Assembly (NCBI RefSeq): GCF_015207455.1
Contig: NZ_JADEWV010000026.1
Location: 1 to 46,904 of the forward strand
From: Microcoleus sp. LEGE 07076
GTDB taxonomy: Bacteria > Cyanobacteriota > Cyanobacteriia > Cyanobacteriales > Microcoleaceae
Length of the DNA: 46,904 nt
Direction of reading: 5' to 3'
The notes beneath the pieces are model-generated. The model did not search any database. It was not told the origin of the DNA and worked only from the letters and a program-made list of their open reading frames with translations. Numbering within the stretch: position 1 is the first letter of the stretch; every line of letters starts with the position of its first letter. A program made the position numbers and the translations under genes. Shown here one piece after another: positions 35,559-44,308 of this stretch.

Positions 35559-36509
35559 TTTTAAAATCTCCAACAAATCTTTGAACAACTTACTCAGACT
35601 TGGCGCGGGCTATTTTGTAGAGCCCTACTCCTAACTTACTTCGGTTGGTTGTACTGTCGCGGCAGTTAATCGAAACTACCCTCACACACCAGAACCGGTC
35701 TGACAACCCGTTTGTTCTTCGGCATCGGAATGCTACTGAAAGTGCGACCTTTAACTGAACAACCTACAACAAACAATATCTAACAAATCTGAGGGAATTA
35801 TGAAGATCATCATTTTTTTTTGATGAATATGCTTTTGCTGGGGCCGGCATTACAACACTTAGGTAGAAGCGATCGTCTCACTTTTAGGGTCAAGCTAGAA
35901 ATTGGAGTTTTGAGGTACTCGGCAGAACTAAAGAGGAAGCTAGAAGAAGCTACAAGAAGTGTTTTTGCAAATATGAGATGCTCCTAGGCATAAACTGGGT
36001 TTTTAACCAAAAAACTTCACTGCATTCTAGATTCTTGGTTAAAAAGCCTGGTCGATCGACACAAGTATCCGTAATTTCAAGACTTGTTAAGCTGTTGCGG
36101 CATTTAAATTGAATGTCAAAAAAAATCCCCTAATGAGTGGGGTGGGCACGCGAGCTATCCCTGAACATACAATGTTTATTTGTCCGACAGCTTACCCTAC
36201 CTATAAATACTGTAGTTGCTGACGATCGACTTTATGCGCCACAAAAAAACCCGACTCCCCAAGGTGATCTGTGGAACTTCTGGGGAATCTGGGTTGGAAG
36301 TAACCAATCACCCGATCGCTCTATAAGCTAAATCACAAAAATGAGGAAATTCTGAAAATAGCCAAACTAGGACTTTCCGGGACGCAGAAACCCAATTTTC
36401 TGAATAATTGCCAGATTTTAGCAAAAGATTGAGCGCGATCGACCTGATTTGGCCCTCAGCACGCGGTTGCAACCGCCGACTCCGATGTGCGATCGGATTT
36501 TAACCAATT
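35559..36509. other. Intergenic region, 951 bp, no supported gene
   Basis: I see an 11-bp inverted repeat TTTTTAACCAA/TTGGTTAAAAA (about 35998-36045), a short CCCC-TAATGAGT-GGGG hairpin at about 36128-36143, a T8 tract at 35814 and scattered CGATCG sites. Candidate short frames lack start signals and family features. This is the longest gene-free stretch in the window, so an unrecognised small RNA is possible. Confidence 0.5.
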
Positions 36510-39500
36510 TCAGCCGACATTTCCCAACCGCTGGCTGAAACTTCCCCCTTCGCCTTCAAACGGTGCAGGTAGGGTGAAATAGAAAGTGCTACCTTCAGAG
36601 ACAACACTTTCTACCCAAATTCTGCCGCCGTGCTGCTGCACAATGCTGCGACAGATAGCCAAACCCAAACCCGTACCTCCTTTTTGGCGGGAGTCAGAAG
36701 CATCCACCTGTTGAAACCGTCCAAAGATAGTTTCTAGTTTATCAGCAGGAATCCCCCTGCCCCGATCTTTGACTTCAAATAAAACCCGTGAAGCGTAGCT
36801 ATCCCGTAGGGAATCGCCCAAATCTTCAACCCTGACAGTTACTGTACAGCCGGGAGCCGAAAATTTAATCGCATTGCTCAACAAATTTACCAGCATTTGA
36901 ACGATCCTGTCCGGGTCAGCCCAAACTTGTGCAGAAGAGGGCAAAATCGACAAGTTAATCTCATTTTCAGCAGCCACAGACAGCACAGCTTCCGCAGACT
37001 TCTCCATCAACGCCTGCGCGTCGCACCACTGCTTGACGATCGTAATTTGGCTCGAATCGAGCCGCTCTAAATCGAGAATATCGTTGACCAAACGCACTAA
37101 CCGTTCGCTCTGGTTAGACGCAATTTCTAACATCTTTTTGGCAGTTTCCGGTCGATCTTTGAGCACCCCAGCCGCCAGCAAACCTAAAGAACCGCGAATT
37201 GAGGCAAGCGGCGTTCGCAGTTCGTGACTGACAATCGAAATAAACTCATTTTTCATTTTTTCAATTGCCCGACTTTCTGTGATATCTGTGACTGTGCCGA
37301 CGTGACCGATTAGTTGACCTCGGTCGGAAAAAATCGGAGCTGTTTTTAGCCGACAAAACCTGATTGTTCCGTCTGGCTGGATGTGACGAAATTCGCAGGA
37401 AAATTTCCCGTCTAGCGATCGCGATTCCGACCATTTAGACCGAATTAGTTTAATGTCTTCCGGGTGAACAAACCGCATCCAGCCGTTTCCTAAAGCTTCG
37501 GCTGCGGCGAAGCCGCCAATTGCTTGACAGCGCGGATTTGTATAGGTACATTTCCCCCCAGCATCGATTTTGAAAATGCCGACAGGGGAACTCTCGCTCA
37601 AAGAGCGAAATAAAGCTTCGCTTTCCCGGAGTTCTACTTGAGAGCTTTCTAGTTGTCTGGTTCGCTGCAAAACTCGCATTTCTAACCGTTCGTTGAGCTG
37701 TTGGAGGGCGGCTTCAGCAAGTTTTCGATCGCTAATGTCGCGCTGCACGGCAACCCAATGGGTAAACCCACCTTTTTCGTCTGCGATCGGCACAATACTC
37801 AATTCTACCCAAAATTCCGTCCCGTCTTTGCGGTAATTGATCGAGTCAACCCGCACCGGCTGCCAGGTTTCCAAAGCTCTCCGAATCGGATCGAGACTTG
37901 CCCTATCTGTTTTTTCTCCTTGCAAGATGCGCGGCGTTTTGCCTAAAACTTCTTCTAGCGTATAGCCAGTCATCCGCGTGAAAGCTGGGTTGACATAAAC
38001 AATTCGCGGGCCCGGTTCGCGAATCGGTTCAGCTTCGGTAATTAACACCGCGTCGTTAGTCGTGGTGACTGCTGATTCCAACAAACGCAACTGTAATTCT
38101 CTAGCTTTGCGATCGGTAATTTCTCTAACAGTCCCCACCATCCGCACAGCTTCGCCCGCTTCGCTGTAAAAAAACTTACCTTTCCCCTCAATCCAGTGAA
38201 TGCTGCCGTCGGGCCAAATCACCCGGTGTTCGTGACAATAATCCGATCGCTCGACGAGGGCCTGATTCACAGCATTCTCCATACCTTTTAAATCGGATGG
38301 GCAAATACAAGCTGCAAAAGTTTGATAATCTCCCGCAAAAGTTCCCGGCGTCAACCCGAACAACTCTTCGTGTTCCCTCGACAAAACAATGCGACTGTTC
38401 TGTACATCCCAGTCCCAAAATCCAATTTTGGTAGCCGACAAAGCTAAGTTTAGCTGCTGATTGATTTTCCGCAACTGCATACTAGCAATCGCCACTCGCA
38501 GTTCTCGGGCAACTTCAATTTCGCACTGCTGCCAAGGCAAAGATTTTAACCTCACAGTTTCTACCCACAAATCAAAGGAAATGCGAGGAGACATCAACGG
38601 GCTGCCATCCGGCTTCAATTTTATTGGCCAGTCTGGTAGACCTGCCCAATTAACAGTTTGAATTGCTTCGGGACGGAACCACAAAACGTAAGAATTTTCC
38701 ATCTCGGACAAAACCAGCACCAGCAAACCGCTAGCTATTTCTTTAAACTTATCTGCTGGCGGATACAGTTTTGAAAGACAATCGGTATGAAAAATATCAT
38801 TATTTATTTGAGTTTTTATCCAACCAATTAAGTTTTCGATTTCTGCCAATTCCGGCACAGTGCCGAAGGTTGTTATGTTTTGATTGGCACACACAACTCC
38901 ACCAGTAGCGCCCACCAATGCCAGAAATTCATCTCGGCATTTAAGCAAACCTTCTACAAAGCAGTGTTTTTGAGAAAGTTTTGCGATTAACTTATGAGAA
39001 ATTTGTTTTAAATAAGTTGCATATTCCCGGTCTTCGCTATCTTGTTTGTAGTTGAGTTCTAGATTCACAAATCTTGCTAGCAATTCGCAAGCCGTTCTTG
39101 TTTTGTAGTTGACATACTTTGGTGTTTGGTGGTGACAAGCGATCAATCCCCAGAGTTTTTTGTCTTTCATTAATGTCACTGTCATGCTAGCGCCAACGTT
39201 CATATTTTTGAGATATTGAACGTGGCAAGGGGAAACTGTTCTCAACCAGGAAAAGCTCAGATCCAGGGGGCGACCTGTCAGCGGATTGCAGTCAGGAATT
39301 AGTTGGACGGGCTGATAGTCAAGGTCGGGAATAAACCGAATTAAATTCATACTGAACAGGATTCTTGCCTGCGGGGGAATATCCGTAGCCGGATAGTGCA
39401 GTCCCAATAAAGGAGCCAAACTTTCTATTTTGTCTTCGGCGACGACTTTCCCGGCACCGGTGGCATCAAATTGATAGACGATCGCCCGATCGAAACCGAT

Positions 39501-39986
39501 TGTCCTCCGCACTTCCGCAACTGCTGTCTGACACAGCATTTGCAGGTTTGGTGTTTTGTGGATTTTGTCGATCGGCTCTTGAACCAAATCATCAGAAGTG
39601 AAACAATCGCTAGCTTTTAGCTCCACAACGGGTTCTAGTTCCACAATTAATACTGAACTCGATTGATGCAGCGTTCCCTCAAAAACCGACTGGCAATTTT
39701 GACAGGTCAATGATAATCTAATAGGGTGAGGTCGAGCGCAGTTTTGGGCTAAAACTTTTTCAATTGCCTCAATTTCCTCGCTCTCAACAAATTCCTGTAA
39801 AAACTTGCCCAAAACTGCTTCGGGGTAAAGACCTAAAGCCTCAAAAATATTGTTGCTAACTTGCAAAATTTTCAACAGCGGAGATTCCAGCACCAACAAG
39901 ATGCCGTGAGGTTGAATAGCAGCCGGAGCGTCAATTAATTCGCAGTCGCTGTCATTGAGAGCGCCTGTTTCTGAGGGTAATACCAT
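36510..39986 (-). CDS. Phytochrome sensor histidine kinase (PAS-GAF-PHY-PAS3-HK)
   Basis: The 1158-residue product begins with a phytochrome photosensory core: PAS (DAPAAIQPHGILLVLE, ~19-34), GAF (~140-320) with YPATDIPPQAR, LRTVSPCHVQYLKNMNVGASM and WGLIACHHQTPK, and PHY (~330-515) with the tongue motifs WFRPE and PRISFDLW. Cys254 in SPCHVQYL is the Cph1-type attachment site for phycocyanobilin. Three PAS domains (~520-640, 650-775, 800-910) and a kinase follow, with His921 in SHELRTPL, an N box NLLSNAIKF, and G boxes DRGRGIP and GGTGLGLA. No receiver is fused. It begins 166 nt downstream of the REC-wHTH-HPt-REC-REC gene on the same strand, its likely partner. Confidence 0.92.
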   Translation of the reverse strand: MVLPSETGALNDSDCELIDAPAAIQPHGILLVLESPLLKILQVSNNIFEALGLYPEAVLGKFLQEFVESEEIEAIEKVLAQNCARPHPIRLSLTCQNCQSVFEGTLHQSSSVLIVELEPVVELKASDCFTSDDLVQEPIDKIHKTPNLQMLCQTAVAEVRRTIGFDRAIVYQFDATGAGKVVAEDKIESLAPLLGLHYPATDIPPQARILFSMNLIRFIPDLDYQPVQLIPDCNPLTGRPLDLSFSWLRTVSPCHVQYLKNMNVGASMTVTLMKDKKLWGLIACHHQTPKYVNYKTRTACELLARFVNLELNYKQDSEDREYATYLKQISHKLIAKLSQKHCFVEGLLKCRDEFLALVGATGGVVCANQNITTFGTVPELAEIENLIGWIKTQINNDIFHTDCLSKLYPPADKFKEIASGLLVLVLSEMENSYVLWFRPEAIQTVNWAGLPDWPIKLKPDGSPLMSPRISFDLWVETVRLKSLPWQQCEIEVARELRVAIASMQLRKINQQLNLALSATKIGFWDWDVQNSRIVLSREHEELFGLTPGTFAGDYQTFAACICPSDLKGMENAVNQALVERSDYCHEHRVIWPDGSIHWIEGKGKFFYSEAGEAVRMVGTVREITDRKARELQLRLLESAVTTTNDAVLITEAEPIREPGPRIVYVNPAFTRMTGYTLEEVLGKTPRILQGEKTDRASLDPIRRALETWQPVRVDSINYRKDGTEFWVELSIVPIADEKGGFTHWVAVQRDISDRKLAEAALQQLNERLEMRVLQRTRQLESSQVELRESEALFRSLSESSPVGIFKIDAGGKCTYTNPRCQAIGGFAAAEALGNGWMRFVHPEDIKLIRSKWSESRSLDGKFSCEFRHIQPDGTIRFCRLKTAPIFSDRGQLIGHVGTVTDITESRAIEKMKNEFISIVSHELRTPLASIRGSLGLLAAGVLKDRPETAKKMLEIASNQSERLVRLVNDILDLERLDSSQITIVKQWCDAQALMEKSAEAVLSVAAENEINLSILPSSAQVWADPDRIVQMLVNLLSNAIKFSAPGCTVTVRVEDLGDSLRDSYASRVLFEVKDRGRGIPADKLETIFGRFQQVDASDSRQKGGTGLGLAICRSIVQQHGGRIWVESVVSEGSTFYFTLPAPFEGEGGSFSQRLGNVG

Positions 39987-40152
39987 TGCTTTCGTGTGAT
40001 TGTAAATACTGTTTTAAATTAGCCTGTGTTTTTGCCGATCGGGCAATTTTGGTTTCACGGGCGGGTTAGAAGTACCCAACTGCCGCAATCCTCGCATCAG
40101 TTGCACAAATATGTTGGGGTAGTGCTAAGAGTGCCTACCCCCACGCAGTTGC

Positions 40153-42054
40153 TTAGCGCTGTGTCTGAGCCAGTCTGTGCCTCAGTTGAATCCGCTCCAA
40201 ACGATTCAGGAGGCGAGCAATCAATTCCGGTTCCACGATCGGCTTATTAACGTAGTCATCAGCACCTGCGACAAACATTTGGCGCACTATTTCCGACTCG
40301 GAATGAGCCGTCAAAAATAGGATGGGGAGCTTGCTCCAGCGCAAATCGTTCCGCACCGCCAAACACAGCTCAATACCGCTATAACCGGGCATCTCCACAT
40401 CTAAAATTAGCAAATCGGGACAAATGGTTTCGAGTACCTCCCAGAAGTTTTCTGGTTGATCCAATGTTGTTACTTGAAAACCCCAAGGTTGCAGAATTAT
40501 TTTCAGTGCAGCCAATAGATGCACGTCATCGTCTACCACCATAACTTTAGCTTCGGCAGGGTCTGTATGGTCGAGAATCTGACCGACTGCTTTGAGTATA
40601 TCTGCTGGGGGTAGCGATTTGTGCAAAAAGCCGGAAGCTCCCAAACGAGCAACTTCAATTCGATCGCTCAATTGATTGTTCGCGCTCAAAATCATCACCG
40701 GAATATCCGGTTTTTCACTGCGGAGTTCGGCTAACAGAGTAAGTCCGTTTTCTCGAACTCTGGAAAAAGTCAAATCCAGCAAAATCGCGTCGGGAGGCTG
40801 TTGATAAATCGCACTTCTTGCCGCTTCCCGAGAGTTGGCAACTTCTATCTCGAATCCGGAACCGGCTGCTGCTATTTTCAGTTGCTCGCTCTGAACATGA
40901 TCATCATCAACGATCAGCATTCGGCGCGGATGGGCAACCCGATCGACCAAATCGGTTTCAGATGCCGGCAGCGGGCGATCCAATATCTGTTTGAGCAAAT
41001 GCAGAAATTCCTCAATCTTCTGAGCAGTCCCCGGTTTCAAGACGTTTTGGGCCTTGAACAAATGTTCTATCTTGCGTGCCACATCCGAACCTCTCGGTAG
41101 CCCGATAGTTCCCAAAGAACCGACTAATTTGTGAGCTTCCGCCTGAGCTTCCTGCCGCAGTTTCTCCTCCAGCGTTCCGGTTTTGATTTGAGCGGTAGCG
41201 CGATCGAATATCACCACCTTTTCGATAAAATTAGCTCTTAACTTGCCCCGAATTGCCGCAACTACAGTCAGGACTTGGAGGCGGCGTTCGTCATTGTTTA
41301 ATTCCTGGCCGGGTGCGCTGAATTCAGATGTAGTTTCTGCCGTTTCCCGGGCCACATTTGGGTTCTCGATATCCTCCGGCAGACTTTTGAGCCGGTAGCC
41401 CAATCCGTACACGGTTTCCACTAAATCTACAGTCATCCCGGCTCCTTTGAGCTTGTGCCGCAACCCCTTGATGTGAGCGGTAACAGCTTCTTCTTGAGGA
41501 AATTCGCCTACCGACCAAATGCGATCGAGAATCGCGCTGCGGCTGAAAATTCGCCGGGGATTTCTCAGGAAAAGTTCCAGCATATTGTACTCTTTGGGAG
41601 TCAAATGCAGCACTTTTTGGGCATAAGTTACTTCCGTAGTGTCCGGGTTGACTTGCAGTTTTTCCCAAGTCAAAATTGTACTCGACAAACTTGCCTTACC
41701 CCGGCGCAGCAAAGCCCGAATTCGAGCAATTAATTCTTCTAGATTGAAAGGTTTGACCACATAATCGTCAGCACCGGCTTCTAAACCTTTCACTAAATTG
41801 CTGCTGCTTTCTAGCGCTGTCAGCAGTAAAATCGGCATTTTGCAGCCGGACGATCGCAATTTCCGACACAAACTAATGCCGTCGAGTTTAGGAATCATCA
41901 CATCCAAAACAATCAAATCGTAATCGTAGGCCAGCGCCAACTCCAAGGCTGTTTCGCCGTCGGCTGCCGTATTTACATTATAATTGTGAGAATTCAGCAA
42001 TTTGGTCATCAAATTGACTGCTATCGTGTCGTCTTCTACTAGCAGAATTGTCAT
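40153..42054 (-). CDS. Multi-domain response regulator: REC-wHTH-HPt-REC-REC
   Basis: The 633-residue product has an OmpR-like front (REC ~1-118, phospho-acceptor Asp51; winged helix ~125-225 ending TVYGLGYRL), an HPt domain (~255-360, His308 in AEAHKLVGSLGTIGL), and two more receivers (~378-495, Asp427; ~503-620, Asp552). Each receiver keeps its acidic pair and Lys (for example AGADDYVVKPF). This allows kinase-to-REC-to-HPt-to-REC transfer within one DNA-binding protein. The ATG at 42054 is preferred to a GTG nine bases upstream, with AGGTGA just before it. It precedes the phytochrome kinase gene on the same strand, a strong hint that the two form one pathway. Confidence 0.9.
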   Translation of the reverse strand: MTILLVEDDTIAVNLMTKLLNSHNYNVNTAADGETALELALAYDYDLIVLDVMIPKLDGISLCRKLRSSGCKMPILLLTALESSSNLVKGLEAGADDYVVKPFNLEELIARIRALLRRGKASLSSTILTWEKLQVNPDTTEVTYAQKVLHLTPKEYNMLELFLRNPRRIFSRSAILDRIWSVGEFPQEEAVTAHIKGLRHKLKGAGMTVDLVETVYGLGYRLKSLPEDIENPNVARETAETTSEFSAPGQELNNDERRLQVLTVVAAIRGKLRANFIEKVVIFDRATAQIKTGTLEEKLRQEAQAEAHKLVGSLGTIGLPRGSDVARKIEHLFKAQNVLKPGTAQKIEEFLHLLKQILDRPLPASETDLVDRVAHPRRMLIVDDDHVQSEQLKIAAAGSGFEIEVANSREAARSAIYQQPPDAILLDLTFSRVRENGLTLLAELRSEKPDIPVMILSANNQLSDRIEVARLGASGFLHKSLPPADILKAVGQILDHTDPAEAKVMVVDDDVHLLAALKIILQPWGFQVTTLDQPENFWEVLETICPDLLILDVEMPGYSGIELCLAVRNDLRWSKLPILFLTAHSESEIVRQMFVAGADDYVNKPIVEPELIARLLNRLERIQLRHRLAQTQR

Positions 42055-42802
<748 letters not shown>

Positions 42803-44089
42803 TTATGGTTTTTGGGACTTCAGCGCCTGCTGAATTTTATCGATCAGATATTTCGATGAATTTTGCTGCTTAACTATCTCTTCCAACTCAGAAACCGCTA
42901 CTTCTGCGTGTTCTATATCTTTAACTAAAGAATGGGTTTTCACACTTTTTTGGGTTCCCAAAGGTTCTTTAATAGGTGGAATTGAATTGAAATCTTTCTC
43001 CGATATTAATTCCTCCAACTCTAACAGCGCCATTTCCGCGCGATCGATCTTGATGGTCACGGATTTAGCCACATTAGCACCCGCTCTTGCAGCTTCTGTG
43101 AGTTCGTGAACCCGCAGTTTGAACCGGCTGGCAATTTGCTCCATTTGAGTCCCCAATTCAAAAGTTTTACTTGCCAGTCTGCCAATTTCCAGGCTCACTT
43201 GGGTTAGGCCGCTGGGCTGGCTTCCTATTTGATTGGTAACTACAGCCACCTGTACTGCTAAATGCCTGACTTGTTCGATCGCCTCCCGGATTGTTCGGGA
43301 AGTGCGGTTAACCGTTTCTAAATCGTTAGCTATTGCTTTGCCAACCCCCAAAATTTTATCTGTATTGTTGCAAATAGAATTAGCACCTTGAAAAGTAGCT
43401 TGAAATGCTTGGCGACCTTCGGAGGAAATCAGCTTCGCAATTTTCACAAATCGCTGATTCATTTGAGCAATTTGTTCGGCTTGTTTTACAATTGCCAATT
43501 CCTGGAAAGTCGGACTTTTCTGTGTTTTTTCTGCCTCAATAACTTGGGATTCTAAAAGCTCATGGCATTCGCGAACCTTTGCCTGTTCTTTTTGAATAAT
43601 CGCCAGATGCTTTTGTTTTTCTATTCGGTATTTTTGAATGATCTTGTAAGCTTGCGATAAATTTTTAGATTGGGCGATGATTAGAGTTTGAACATCCAAA
43701 ATGCGGAGGCTCTGGTTTTCCATTACCACAATAATTGGTTCATAAATCAAGTCTTTCTGCCTGTTGAGAGAGGCTTGCACGGCATCGTCAATTTTCCAGT
43801 TTTCCTCCATCATTAAAGGCGGAATTCTGATAAAATCTAACAAGGAGCGAATCGGCTGCTCCCGGTAAAGTTCTACGCGATCGGGAAAAATCATTTGCTC
43901 TCGAAATTTGACGCGAGAAATTAAGCCCAACACCTGTGATTCGTGAGTAATAATGACTCCCGGCAGGTCTGGTTCTTGCTCGAATTTTTCAGCCACTACC
44001 TGTCCTGGAGTTGCAGCACTCACTTGGAAGTGGTGAGACGGCAGATGTCCGATCGTGAAATCGGGGGTGAGTTGAGTTGGATTGCTCAT
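42803..44089 (-). CDS. CBS-like domain plus chemoreceptor-like coiled-coil protein
   Basis: The 428-residue product has an N-terminal ~130-residue domain resembling a CBS pair (ATPGQVVAEKFEQEPDLPGV, QVLGLISRVKFREQM, PIIVVMENQSLRILDVQTL), then a long helical region (~135-400) with regular heptads and a stretch (~205-335, INRTSRTIREAIEQVRHLAV-like) resembling methyl-accepting-chemotaxis signalling helices. There are no membrane segments and no kinase or output domain. Similar cytoplasmic proteins occur near cyanobacterial two-component genes. It lies upstream of the regulator gene on the same strand but 748 bp away, so a shared role with the phytochrome pathway is only suggestive. The ATG at 44089 gives a natural start. 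Confidence 0.65.
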   Translation of the reverse strand: MSNPTQLTPDFTIGHLPSHHFQVSAATPGQVVAEKFEQEPDLPGVIITHESQVLGLISRVKFREQMIFPDRVELYREQPIRSLLDFIRIPPLMMEENWKIDDAVQASLNRQKDLIYEPIIVVMENQSLRILDVQTLIIAQSKNLSQAYKIIQKYRIEKQKHLAIIQKEQAKVRECHELLESQVIEAEKTQKSPTFQELAIVKQAEQIAQMNQRFVKIAKLISSEGRQAFQATFQGANSICNNTDKILGVGKAIANDLETVNRTSRTIREAIEQVRHLAVQVAVVTNQIGSQPSGLTQVSLEIGRLASKTFELGTQMEQIASRFKLRVHELTEAARAGANVAKSVTIKIDRAEMALLELEELISEKDFNSIPPIKEPLGTQKSVKTHSLVKDIEHAEVAVSELEEIVKQQNSSKYLIDKIQQALKSQKP

Positions 44090-44308
44090 TTACCCGGATA
44101 GTGTTAAGTAGAAGTTAACAAATTATATATTGATATTATACTGGAATAAGATTGTTTAAAGTAATGACAACTATAGGGAGAAATCTGCTGTCGGACTCGC
44201 GGGCCCGCTCCGAGCCTGCCTTGTGATAGCTTCGAACTCAAGTCTTTGGGTGCGGTTCCCTCTGCTGCGCCCCGGTTTCGTCCCTAAAACATCGGCCTCG
44301 TCGATCTT

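Noticed and set aside
36137-36331. A 64-codon frame in the long gene-free stretch
   Set aside because: It lacks a ribosome-binding site and conserved features, and crosses a short hairpin.
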